Source: Sphingomicrobium clamense
Lineage (GTDB): Bacteria > Pseudomonadota > Alphaproteobacteria > Sphingomonadales > Sphingomonadaceae
DNA length: 64,000 bases
Assembly (NCBI RefSeq): GCF_019264355.1
Contig: NZ_JAHVAH010000001.1
Span: 914,001 to 978,000, forward strand
Reading direction: 5' to 3'
Shown: positions 8,420 to 15,996 of the stretch, one piece after another
Position numbering within the stretch: the stretch's first letter is position 1
Layout of the letters: the number at the start of each line of letters is the position of its first letter
Translations under genes and position numbers: made by a program
Notes under the pieces: model-generated
What the model was told of the DNA's origin: nothing
What the model saw: only the letters and a program-made list of their open reading frames with translations
Database searches by the model: none

Positions 8420-8602
8420 ATGGGTGAACTGAAAGAGAAGATCAAAGGCAACACCAATGAAGCCATCGGCGAAACCAAGCAGGCCGTGGGCGATGCCACC
8501 GACAACGAAAAAATGGAACAAGAAGGCGTCGAGCAGGAAGCGAAAGGCAAGGGCCAGCAGCTGAAGGGCGAGGTCGAAGGATTTTTCGGCAACGACATCT
8601 AG
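8420..8602 (+). CDS. CsbD family stress protein
   Basis: This is a 60-residue, highly charged protein with the CsbD pattern ELKEKIKGNTNEAIGETKQAVGD near its N terminus and KGKGQQLKGEVEGF near its C terminus. CsbD-like proteins are small, disordered or helical, and rise under general stress; their molecular function is unknown. ATG at 8420 follows TAGGAG with 7-8 nt spacing; the frame is open further upstream but similarity begins here. It stands alone with its own terminator, so an independent stress promoter is likely. Confidence 0.9.
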   Translation: MGELKEKIKGNTNEAIGETKQAVGDATDNEKMEQEGVEQEAKGKGQQLKGEVEGFFGNDI

Positions 8603-8627
8603 TCGACGCTAGAAACGAACACAGGGG

Positions 8628-8657
8628 AAGGTCGTCCATTCGGGCGGCCTTTTCTTT
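8628..8657 (+). terminator. Rho-independent terminator after the CsbD gene
   Basis: AAGGTCGTCC, ATTC loop, GGGCGGCCTT (two G-U pairs) is followed by TTCTTTT. It lies 26 bp past the CsbD stop. Confidence 0.75.
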
Positions 8658-8710
8658 TGCGCTGGCTGGCTCCGTTTCTCTCTTTCGGCGCGAGGAGCGT
8701 ATGATGCGCC

Positions 8711-9340
8711 GTGATGGATCAAGATCGGCAACGCATGTCCAGGCTCGCCATGGTGCGAGACCAGATTGCTGCCCGGGGCATCAGCGACCTGTTGCTGCTG
8801 GAAGCGATGCGCCGTGTCCCGCGTCACCTGTTCGTGCCGCCATCTCTCGTGCGTCGAGCAGTTGAGGATTGCGCGTTGCCGATCGGTGAGGGGCAGACAA
8901 TCAGCCAACCCTATATCGCTGCGCTGATGATCGAGGCGGCACAGATCGAGCCGGGCCACGCCGTCTTGGAGGTCGGATCGGGCTCCGGGTATGTCGCGGC
9001 CCTACTTGCCACGATGGGAGCCCAAGTCACCGCGATCGAAGTTGTTCCGGCATTATGCGACGCTGCGCAGGAGCGCGTGGCAGCGCTCGGCTTGTCGATC
9101 GTGATGCGTTGCGGCGATGGGAAGGCAGGCGCGCCAGACAAGGCGCCATTCCAGTCGATCATCGTCTCGGCGACCGGGAGCGATCCACCCGACGCGCTTG
9201 TCGAACAATTGGATGAAGGCGGAAGGCTCGTCATGCCCGTGCGCGGCAGGCGGGGGGAAATCCTGCGAGTGCTCACCAAGAGTGGCGACTGGCTGGACGA
9301 CAGGCCGCTTGGCGCGGTCCGCTTCGTTCCGCTGGTCTAG
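8711..9340 (+). CDS. Protein-L-isoaspartate O-methyltransferase family protein
   Basis: This 209-residue SAM-dependent methyltransferase shows the Pcm pattern: RVPRHLFVPPSL, IGEGQTISQPYIAALM, motif I VLEVGSGSGYVAALLA, AIEVVPAL, then FQSIIVSATGSDPPDALVEQLDEGGRLVMPV. Pcm enzymes methylate isoaspartyl residues in damaged proteins to start their repair. Start is GTG 8711 or ATG 8714; AGGAG lies upstream at about 8693. Its stop overlaps that of the convergent ThDP enzyme by 4 bp. Confidence 0.87.
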   Translation: MMDQDRQRMSRLAMVRDQIAARGISDLLLLEAMRRVPRHLFVPPSLVRRAVEDCALPIGEGQTISQPYIAALMIEAAQIEPGHAVLEVGSGSGYVAALLATMGAQVTAIEVVPALCDAAQERVAALGLSIVMRCGDGKAGAPDKAPFQSIIVSATGSDPPDALVEQLDEGGRLVMPVRGRRGEILRVLTKSGDWLDDRPLGAVRFVPLV

Positions 9341-11007
9341 CGCTTGGCTTTCAACGCTGCGAGCGTCGTGGCGTTGGTGATTTGTTCGATGTCGGTGATG
9401 CAATGGATCAGGCGGACGCCCGTGCGGTCCATCGCCGCGTCGAGCGCGGGTGCGAACTGCTCGGTCTTCTCGACGCGCGTGCCCCAGCCGCCGAAACTTT
9501 CCGCGAATTTCACAAAGTCGGGGTTGCCCGAGGACAGGCCGGTCGCGCTTTCACGGTCGGGATAGTCGCGTTCCTGATGCATGCGGATGGTACCGTATGT
9601 GCCATTATCGACGAGGATGACGAGCAGGTCGGTGCCGTTGGCGGCAGCCGTCGCCAGTTCCTGCCCGTTCATCAGGAAATCGCCATCGCCCGCGACGCAG
9701 ACGACGGGGCGGTCCCTGAAGCGGAGCGAGGCGGCGACGGCGGCGGGCAGGCCATAGCCCATCGTGCCGCTGGTCGGGGCCAGCTGGCTCGGCTGGTCGC
9801 CATAATGCCAGTAGCGGTGCCACCAGCCCGAGAAATTGCCCGCGCCATTGCAGATGATCGCGGTGTCGCCCAGCTTCTTGCGCATCGTTGCGACGCACGG
9901 GCCGAGGTCGAGCGCAACACCGTCGCGAGGTTGTGGAGTCGACCAGTCGAGCCAGCTCTGATGCGCTTCCCTGCCAGCCGAGAAGGGGACGAGATCGGGG
10001 TCGTCCCAATCGTCGCACATCTCCGCAAATTCTTTCATGTCGGCGCAGATTGGCAGACTGGTACGATAGACCCGGCCCAACTCGTTGGGGTCGGGGTGGA
10101 CGTGAACCAGCGTCTGGTCGGGATGGTCGGGGGTGATCAGCGTATAGCCGTCCATGGTGGACTCGCCGAGCCGTGCACCCACCGCAATGACGAGATCCGC
10201 CTCGCGCACCCGCTTCTGGAGATCGGGATTGGGGCCATAGCCCAGTTGCCCGGCATAGACGGGACAGTCGTTGCGGATCGCATCCTGGCGGCGGAAGGCG
10301 GCGGCGACGGGCAGGCCGATGCGCGTCGCGAAATTGGCGAAATGGTGGCCGGCACACGGGCTCCAGTCGGCTCCGCCGACGATGGCGATAGGCGAGGCGG
10401 CATCCTTGAGCAGCGCGAACAGGGCTTCGATCGCGCCGGGATCGGCGGGCTGGGCGAGTGGCGGCACGCGGCCGCGGTCGAGCGCTTCGACCTCGTCGCG
10501 CAGCATGTCTTCGGGAATGGAAAGCACCACCGGCCCGGGTCGGCCCGACATGGCCACGCGAAAGGCGCGGGCGACATATTCGGGAATGCGCGCGGCATCG
10601 TCGATCCGCGCGCTCCACTTGGCGACCGGCTTGAAGAAGGCCTCCATGTCGATTTCCTGGAAGCCCTCGCGGTCGCGGTCGCCGCGCGCGAGATCGCCGA
10701 CGAACAGGATCATCGGGGTCGAGTCCTGAAAAGCGACGTGGACGCCCGCGCTGGCGTTGGTCGCCCCGGGTCCGCGGGTGACGAAAGCGATGCCCGGACG
10801 CCCGGTCATCTTGCCGTCGGCGTCGGCCATGTAGGTGACACCGCCTTCCTGGCGGCAGACGACCGCGTCGATTTCGGGACTGTCGTGCAGTGCGTCGAGA
10901 ACGGCGAGAAAGCTTTCGCCCGGAACGGTGAAGCAACGATCCACGCCATTGGCGAGAAGCTGGTCGACGAGAATGCGGCCGCCGGTCCGAAGAGTGCCCT
11001 TGCTCAT
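9337..11007 (-). CDS. Thiamine-diphosphate-dependent enzyme, acetolactate synthase-like
   Basis: This 556-residue protein has the three-domain ThDP fold. The PYR domain (about 1-170) contains FTVPGESFLAVLDAL and CRQEGGVTYMADADGK, with the catalytic Glu. The central domain includes PLAQPADPGAIEALF and IVGGADWSP. The PP domain has GTMGYGLPAAVAASL, GDGDFLMNGQELATAAAN and VDNGTYGTIRMHQERDYP, the GDG-N ThDP/Mg motif. The family includes acetolactate synthases, glyoxylate carboligases and decarboxylases. No ilvN-type small subunit is adjacent and the gene is alone, so a specific substrate cannot be assigned; a catabolic ALS-like enzyme is likely. Confidence 0.82.
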   Translation of the reverse strand: MSKGTLRTGGRILVDQLLANGVDRCFTVPGESFLAVLDALHDSPEIDAVVCRQEGGVTYMADADGKMTGRPGIAFVTRGPGATNASAGVHVAFQDSTPMILFVGDLARGDRDREGFQEIDMEAFFKPVAKWSARIDDAARIPEYVARAFRVAMSGRPGPVVLSIPEDMLRDEVEALDRGRVPPLAQPADPGAIEALFALLKDAASPIAIVGGADWSPCAGHHFANFATRIGLPVAAAFRRQDAIRNDCPVYAGQLGYGPNPDLQKRVREADLVIAVGARLGESTMDGYTLITPDHPDQTLVHVHPDPNELGRVYRTSLPICADMKEFAEMCDDWDDPDLVPFSAGREAHQSWLDWSTPQPRDGVALDLGPCVATMRKKLGDTAIICNGAGNFSGWWHRYWHYGDQPSQLAPTSGTMGYGLPAAVAASLRFRDRPVVCVAGDGDFLMNGQELATAAANGTDLLVILVDNGTYGTIRMHQERDYPDRESATGLSSGNPDFVKFAESFGGWGTRVEKTEQFAPALDAAMDRTGVRLIHCITDIEQITNATTLAALKAKR

Positions 11008-11182
11008 GGGGCGGCTCTAGCGCCGGGCGCGCGGGCCGTCACGGAGAAATGCACGCGGGGTGACCTGACGAGCAACGTTCAGCATGCGGGGAATCGGGAC
11101 GCTGCCCGCCAGATCATGTGACACGGTCTCATGGTCGGGCGGATGCGCCAAACGACCTTCGACCAAGCGACGAACGGGGGCG

Positions 11183-11215
11183 AAAAAAGGGCGGCACCTC
11201 ACGGCACCGCCCTTT
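11183..11215 (-). terminator. Terminator of the small acidic-tail membrane protein gene
   Basis: Read on the minus strand, AAAGGGCGG and CCGCCCTTT pair around a 12-base loop and are followed by a T6 run. It lies 23 bp past the stop of the gene at 11239-11505. The remaining stretch 11008-11182 holds no gene and should carry the promoter of the ThDP enzyme. Confidence 0.85.
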
Positions 11216-11238
11216 GTCATTCGTTCGAAAGTCGCGAC

Positions 11239-11505
11239 TTAGTCGTCGTCTTCCGCTTCGGCGTCGGCCGCGTCGACGTCCACTTCGGGGACTTCGACGG
11301 TGACTTCGTCAGTTCCGACATCGACGTCGGCGACATCGGCATCGATATCGGGCAGCGCGCCGCCTTCGACTTCGACTTCAGGGGCTTCGAGCTCGCCTTC
11401 CGAGCTGAAGTCGATGACACCGGTCACCAGCAGCAGCAGGAATACGACCACCGCAACAAGGATGATCCACAGCAGGCTCTTATTGCCTTCGCCACGTTCG
11501 TTCAT
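11239..11505 (-). CDS. Small single-pass membrane protein with acidic tail
   Basis: This is an 88-residue protein of unknown function. A short charged N terminus is followed by one strong membrane segment (about 11-30, LLWIILVAVVVFLLLLVTGV) and then a long Asp/Glu/Val-rich tail with repeating VEVPEVDVD-type units and no basic residues. The tail composition suggests an extended, strongly negative periplasmic or cytoplasmic segment. ATG at 11505 follows AAGGAAG. It has its own terminator and lies between two minus-strand metabolic genes. I do not recognise a named family. Confidence 0.75.
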   Translation of the reverse strand: MNERGEGNKSLLWIILVAVVVFLLLLVTGVIDFSSEGELEAPEVEVEGGALPDIDADVADVDVGTDEVTVEVPEVDVDAADAEAEDDD

Positions 11506-11583
11506 AGAAAACTTCCTTTTCGTAAAAACTCTGTAGGCGCCCCCAACGCGGAAGGTGCCCCCTCGGTTGCAGCGACGTAACGA

Positions 11584-13011
11584 TTACTGCATGTGGATGG
11601 CCTTGACCACCTGATAAGTTTCAAGGCCCTCCTTACCGCCTTCGGAGCCGAATCCACTGTCCTTGATCCCACCGAACGGCGAGTCCGCGCCCGAGATGGC
11701 GAAGCCGTTGATTCCGACCATCCCTGCCTCGATTTCGTCGCCCAAAATGTTTGCACGGCGCAAATTTTCAGTGAATGCAAATGCAGCCAATCCGTAGGGG
11801 AGGCGGTTCGCCTGGTGGAGTGCTTCGTCGAGATCCTTGAACGGGCGAGTGATTGCCACAGGGCCGAACGGCTCGTCGTTCATGATCTTGGCCTCGAGCG
11901 GCACGTTGGCGAGCAGCGTCGGCTGGAAGAAGAAGCCGTTGTCGCCGCGGGTCCCGCCGGCCATCAGCTCGGCACCGTGCGACTTGGCATCGTCGACCAG
12001 CGCCTCGATCGCTTCGGGACGGCGCCCGTTGGCGAGCGGGCCCATCTGGGTGCCATCCTCCATGCCGTTGCCGACCTGCACCTGCTTGGTGCGCTCGGCA
12101 AAGCCCTTCACAAAGGCGTCATGGATGCCCTCCTGGACGTAGAAGCGGGTCGGCGAGACGCAGACCTGGCCGGCGTTGCGGAATTTCTGCGGGACGACCG
12201 CGTCGAGCGTCTTTTCCAGATCGACATCGTCGAAGATCAGCACCGGCGCATGTCCGCCGAGCTCGAGCGTCAGGCGCTGGAGGTTGTCTGCGGCGAGCCC
12301 CATCAGATGCTTGCCCACCGGAACCGAACCGGTGAAGCTGACCTTGCGCACGATGTCCGAGCCGATGAGGTGGCGGCTGACCATGTCGGGGACGCCGTGG
12401 ACGAGCTGGAACACGCCCTTGGGAATGCCCGCCTCGTCGAGCGCCTTGGCGACCGCACCGGTCGATCCCGGCGTTTCCTCGGGCGGCTTGGAGATGACGG
12501 TGCAACCCGCGGCAAGCGCAGCGGCGACTTTCTTCGCCAGCAGGTAGATCGGGAAATTCCACGGCGTGAAGGTTGCCACGACCCCGACCGGCTGATGCAG
12601 GACGATCGAGCGCTGGCCCGTCGGACGCACTAGCGTGCGGCCATAATTGCGCTTCGCCTCTTCGGCATACCAGTCGAACATCTGCGCGGCGCCATAGACT
12701 TCGCCGATCGCTTCCTTAATCGGCTTGCCCTGTTCCTGCGTCAGCAGCGCGCCGATTTCCTTGGCGTTGGCCTTCAGGTAGCTCGCGGCCTTGTGGAGGA
12801 TCGAGGCGCGCTTCTCGACGTCGAGCCCGCGCCAGTCGGGATAGGCGCGCTGGGCGGCGTCGAGGGCGCGGTCGAGATCGTCCTTGGTCGCCAGCGGCAG
12901 TTGCGCGATCGTCTCGGCGGTGGCGGGATTGATGACGTCATGACAGTCGCGGCCTTCGCCCGCTGCCCATGCGCCATCGATGAAGAGTTTGAGATCGGTC
13001 TGATAGGTCAT
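11584..13011 (-). CDS. NAD(P)-dependent succinate-semialdehyde dehydrogenase-type ALDH
   Basis: This is a 475-residue aldehyde dehydrogenase. Motifs in order are LFIDGAWAAG, FTPWNFP with Asn for the oxyanion hole, the cofactor-binding VSFTGSVPVGKHLM, LELGGHAPVLI with the general-base Glu, FRNAGQVCVSPTRF with the catalytic Cys, and EPFGPVAITRPF. The overall pattern is closest to the succinate-semialdehyde (GabD) group, but aldehyde specificity cannot be fixed by eye. The ATG at 13011 was chosen because family similarity starts at DLKLFIDG; the open frame continues 250 codons upstream only as antisense to other genes. It is divergent from the SCP2 gene. Confidence 0.88.
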   Translation of the reverse strand: MTYQTDLKLFIDGAWAAGEGRDCHDVINPATAETIAQLPLATKDDLDRALDAAQRAYPDWRGLDVEKRASILHKAASYLKANAKEIGALLTQEQGKPIKEAIGEVYGAAQMFDWYAEEAKRNYGRTLVRPTGQRSIVLHQPVGVVATFTPWNFPIYLLAKKVAAALAAGCTVISKPPEETPGSTGAVAKALDEAGIPKGVFQLVHGVPDMVSRHLIGSDIVRKVSFTGSVPVGKHLMGLAADNLQRLTLELGGHAPVLIFDDVDLEKTLDAVVPQKFRNAGQVCVSPTRFYVQEGIHDAFVKGFAERTKQVQVGNGMEDGTQMGPLANGRRPEAIEALVDDAKSHGAELMAGGTRGDNGFFFQPTLLANVPLEAKIMNDEPFGPVAITRPFKDLDEALHQANRLPYGLAAFAFTENLRRANILGDEIEAGMVGINGFAISGADSPFGGIKDSGFGSEGGKEGLETYQVVKAIHMQ

Positions 13012-13107
13012 GGCAAAGCAGATAGGCCCGAAGGTCGCGGGTTGAAAGGGGGCATCGGCGTGGCTAGGTCCAATGCACATTCTTACTGACAATGGAGTCG
13101 ATTGATC

Positions 13108-13407
13108 ATGACCAAGTCCGAACTCGCAGCGAAAATGCAGGAAAACGAAGCCTGGGTGGAGGGCAAGAAGGTCAAGATCGATTATGGCGACCAGGGCGTC
13201 ATCATGATGGACGGCGCGGCCAGGACCGTGACCGAGGAAGACGGCGATGCCGACACGACGATCAAGGTCGCCTGGGAAGACTGGGAAGCGATGGCTGCGG
13301 GCCAGCTCGACGGTATGACCGCCTTCATGACCGGCAAGCTCAAGGTCGAAGGCGACATGTCGAATGCCATGCAGTTGCAGGGCGTCCTCGCCAAGCTGCG
13401 CGGCTAA
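13108..13407 (+). CDS. SCP2 sterol-binding-domain protein
   Basis: This is a 99-residue protein consisting of a single SCP2-like fold, with VEGKKVKIDYGDQGVIMMDG, TTIKVAWEDWEAMAAGQLDGMTAFMTGKLKVEGDMSNAMQL typical of stand-alone bacterial SCP2 proteins (shown here as overlapping key segments). Such proteins bind lipids or fatty acyl-CoA in a hydrophobic tunnel. ATG at 13108 follows GGAG at 13094-13097. A strong terminator follows the gene, so it is monocistronic, divergent from the aldehyde dehydrogenase. Confidence 0.88.
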   Translation: MTKSELAAKMQENEAWVEGKKVKIDYGDQGVIMMDGAARTVTEEDGDADTTIKVAWEDWEAMAAGQLDGMTAFMTGKLKVEGDMSNAMQLQGVLAKLRG

Positions 13408-13430
13408 AGCGACGCTTCGTGCGTTGGAAG

Positions 13431-13463
13431 GGGCGCTGACGGTAACGCCGTCGGCGCCCTTTT
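13431..13463 (+). terminator. Rho-independent terminator after SCP2 gene
   Basis: GGGCGC-T-GACGG and CCGTC-G-GCGCCC form an 11-pair stem with a short TAACG loop, followed by TTTT. Confidence 0.85.
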
Positions 13464-13483
13464 GCATTTTCAGGAGCCTTCCT

Positions 13484-14032
13484 ATGCGCCTCGCTTTCGC
13501 TTCGATCCCGGTTTTGCTGCTCGCTGCCTGCGAGGACCCGCCTGTCGAGCCGGTCGAGGCGCCGACCGCACCAGCCGAAGCAGTCGAGGCTGCTCCCGAA
13601 GCGCCATTGCCGGGCGTCGAGGCATTCCTTCGCGAGCAACTGGGCGACGACCTTAGCGACATGCCGTTCCGGGTCGTGTCCGGCACTGCCGATCTCGATG
13701 GGGACGGGAGCGACGAGGTACTGGCGTATCCGATGGGGCCGATGACATGCGGGTCGGGCGGGTGCACTCTCTACGTGCTGAGCCCGGCTGGCACATCCTA
13801 TCGCATTCTGGACGAGATCAGTGTCTCGCGTTTGCCGATCTACAAGCTTCCCGCGGGTGCCGATGGCTGGGCGGAACTGGGTATCACCGTTGGCGGAGGT
13901 GGCATGGAAGGCGGTGTCATGGCCGTGCCGCACGATAGCGCGGGCTATGCGGGCAATCCCACCGTTCCGCCGGCCTACGAGATCGATCCGGGCGACGCAC
14001 AAATCATAATCGACGAACCGCCCTTGCCCTAG
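13484..14032 (+). CDS. Hypothetical lipoprotein
   Basis: This 182-residue protein begins with MRLAFASIPVLLLAAC, a clear lipoprotein signal with Cys at residue 16, followed by a Pro/Glu/Ala linker to about residue 45. The globular part contains DLDGDGSDEVLAYPMG, which resembles an FG-GAP or EF-hand-like calcium loop, and GSGGCTLYVLS. This is typical of small periplasmic proteins of unknown function. ATG at 13484 follows CAGGAG. It precedes the scoA operon by 40 bp and could be read into it. Confidence 0.75.
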   Translation: MRLAFASIPVLLLAACEDPPVEPVEAPTAPAEAVEAAPEAPLPGVEAFLREQLGDDLSDMPFRVVSGTADLDGDGSDEVLAYPMGPMTCGSGGCTLYVLSPAGTSYRILDEISVSRLPIYKLPAGADGWAELGITVGGGGMEGGVMAVPHDSAGYAGNPTVPPAYEIDPGDAQIIIDEPPLP

Positions 14033-14072
14033 GCAGCGCAGCCTCTTAGTTCCTCGGCCAACAGGAGGCGTC

Positions 14073-14795
14073 ATGAAGAAACTCTACGACAGTGCCGAAG
14101 CCGCCCTCGACGGGCTCTTGCGCGACGACATGCTGATCGCGGCCGGGGGCTTTGGCCTCTGCGGCATTCCCGAACGATTGCTCGATGCGATCCGCGACAG
14201 CGGGGTGAAGGATTTGACCTTCGTCTCGAACAATGCGGGCATCGATAACGAGGGCATCGGCAAGCTGCTGCGCACGCGGCAGGTCAGGAAGATGATCTCC
14301 TCCTATGTCGGCGAGAACAAGGAGTTCGAGCGGCAGTATCTGGCAGGTGAGCTAGAGGTCGAGTTCTGTCCGCAGGGCACGCTCGCCGAGCGCATGCGTG
14401 CGGGTGGCGCGGGGATCCCGGGCTTCTACACCAAGACCGGCGTGGGGACCGTCGTTGCCGAGGGCAAGGAGCATAAGGATTTCCCGGGTCGCGACGGGGT
14501 CGAGGAGACCTACATCATGGAGCGCGGCATTTTCGCCGACCTCTCGATCATCAAGGGCTGGAAGGCGGACGAGGCGGGCAACCTCATGTTCCGCAAGACC
14601 GCGCGCAACTTCAACCTGCCCGCCGCAACCTGCGGCAAGGTGTGCGTCGCCGAAGTCGAGGAAATCGTGCCGGTCGGAAGCCTCGATCCCGACTGCATCC
14701 ATCTTCCCGCGGTGTTCGTGAACCGCATGATCGTGGGCGCGCCCTACGACAAAAAAATCGAGTTCGTCACCACCCGCGAGCGGGAGGAAGCGTGA
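14073..14795 (+). CDS. scoA: 3-oxoacid CoA-transferase subunit A
   Basis: This 240-residue alpha subunit of succinyl-CoA:3-ketoacid CoA-transferase transfers CoA between succinate and acetoacetate or other 3-oxoacids. Family motifs include AAGGFGLCGIPERLLDAI, VSNNAGIDNEGIGKLL, GTLAERMRAGGAGIPGFYT and RKTARNFNLPAATC. ATG at 14073 follows AGGAGG. The stop overlaps the next start (TGATG). Unusually a lipoprotein gene separates it from the beta subunit gene scoB, all in one chain of overlapping genes. Confidence 0.93.
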   Translation: MKKLYDSAEAALDGLLRDDMLIAAGGFGLCGIPERLLDAIRDSGVKDLTFVSNNAGIDNEGIGKLLRTRQVRKMISSYVGENKEFERQYLAGELEVEFCPQGTLAERMRAGGAGIPGFYTKTGVGTVVAEGKEHKDFPGRDGVEETYIMERGIFADLSIIKGWKADEAGNLMFRKTARNFNLPAATCGKVCVAEVEEIVPVGSLDPDCIHLPAVFVNRMIVGAPYDKKIEFVTTREREEA

Positions 14796-15340
14796 TGAAG
14801 ACACTGATCGCGCTGACCGCGCTGGCGGCGACCGCCGGCTGTGCGGTCCACAATAATTACAACCAGAATGCGCCCACCTATGCGGCGAGTTCGACAGTGT
14901 CGGCAGCGGATCGTGCGTCGATCACCGCGACGCTCGCGGGCGTCTACGCCGTCATCTCCGGACCCGCAGGCCAAGCGCGCGATTGGGACGCGATGCGCGC
15001 CATGTTCACTGACGATGCGCGCCTTTATGCCGTGACGCCCGACGGCGGGCTGCGCGGTGGAACGGTCGAGGACTATATCGCCAATAGCGGGCCGTTCCTT
15101 ACCCAGTACGGCTTCTCGGAGAGCGAATTGACGAACCGGGTCGAAGTCTATGGCGACGTCGCCCATGCCTGGTCTTCCTACGAAGGCGCCTATGTCCGCG
15201 ATGGCGACGAGGTCGAGGTGCGCGGCATCAACAGTTTCCAGCTTCACCGGCAGGCAGACGGCAGCTGGAAGGTTCATTCGATTTTCTGGCAGCAGGAAAC
15301 GCCCGACCTGCCGCTCCCCGCAGATATGGAGGCGATGTAA
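14795..15340 (+). CDS. NTF2-like lipoprotein inside the CoA-transferase operon
   Basis: This 181-residue protein has a lipoprotein signal (MKTLIALTALAATAGC, Cys16) and an NTF2-like alpha+beta barrel: helices around ITATLAGVYAVISGPAGQARDW, then MFTDDARLYAVTP, EDYIANSGPFL, VYGDVAHAWSSYEGAY and INSFQLHRQADGSWKVHSIFW as the final strands (each a separate segment). NTF2-like folds bind small hydrophobic ligands or have isomerase or hydrolase roles. The ATG overlaps the scoA stop (TGATG) and its own stop overlaps the scoB start (TAATG). Coexpression with the CoA-transferase is therefore firm. Its function there is unknown. Confidence 0.85.
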   Translation: MKTLIALTALAATAGCAVHNNYNQNAPTYAASSTVSAADRASITATLAGVYAVISGPAGQARDWDAMRAMFTDDARLYAVTPDGGLRGGTVEDYIANSGPFLTQYGFSESELTNRVEVYGDVAHAWSSYEGAYVRDGDEVEVRGINSFQLHRQADGSWKVHSIFWQQETPDLPLPADMEAM

Positions 15341-15996
15341 TGGCCTGGGACCGCAACCAGATGGCGCAGCGCGCCGCCAAGGAGCTCGAGGACGGCTACA
15401 CCGTCAATCTCGGCATCGGCATCCCGACGCTCGTCGCCAACTACATCCCCGACGGGAAGGAAGTGACGCTGCAGTCGGAAAACGGGATGCTTGGCATCGG
15501 GCCGTTTCCCTATCCCGACGAGGTCGACGCCGACCTTATCAATGCGGGTAAGCAGACGATCAGCCAGCTGCCGCAGTCGAGCTATTTCGACAGCGCGATG
15601 AGTTTCTCGATGATCCGCGGCGGGCATATCGACCTCACCATCCTTGGCGCCATGGAAGTCTCCGAAAGCGGCGACATCGCCAACTGGATGATCCCGGGCA
15701 AGATGATCAAGGGCATGGGCGGCGCGATGGATCTCGTCGCGGGCGTGAAGAAGATCATCGTCGTGATGGATCACGTCTCGAAGGGTGGCGATCCCAAGTT
15801 CAAACCCGAATGCGACCTGCCGCTCACCGGCCAGAACGTCGTCGACATGATCATCACCGATCTCGCGGTCTTCCATCGCAAGGATCATGACAGCCCGTTC
15901 CGGCTGATCGAGCTGGCACCGGACGTGACCGAAGAGGAAGTCGCCGAGAAGACGACAGCCAAGTACGAGGTCGCCCTGAAAGAACAGACAGCGTGA
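15340..15996 (+). CDS. scoB: 3-oxoacid CoA-transferase subunit B
   Basis: This 218-residue beta subunit carries the catalytic glutamate in LQSENGMLGIGP, the residue that forms the covalent glutamyl-CoA intermediate. Other hallmarks are VNLGIGIPTLVANYIP, HIDLTILGAMEVSESGDIANWMIPGK (two joined segments), GAMDLVAGVKKIIVVMDH and ELAPDVTEEE. With ScoA it makes the complete enzyme for ketone-body or 3-oxoacid use. The start overlaps the lipoprotein stop and the stop overlaps the GTG of the oxidoreductase gene (GTGA). Confidence 0.95.
   Translation: MAWDRNQMAQRAAKELEDGYTVNLGIGIPTLVANYIPDGKEVTLQSENGMLGIGPFPYPDEVDADLINAGKQTISQLPQSSYFDSAMSFSMIRGGHIDLTILGAMEVSESGDIANWMIPGKMIKGMGGAMDLVAGVKKIIVVMDHVSKGGDPKFKPECDLPLTGQNVVDMIITDLAVFHRKDHDSPFRLIELAPDVTEEEVAEKTTAKYEVALKEQTA

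Noticed and set aside
9382-11121. 579-codon open frame antisense to the ThDP enzyme
   Set aside because: Composition is typical of a shadow frame, rich in Arg, Gly and His; the ThDP motifs on the other strand are intact.
13012-13767. N-terminal extension of the aldehyde dehydrogenase frame
   Set aside because: It is antisense to the SCP2 and lipoprotein genes, and dehydrogenase similarity starts at 13011.
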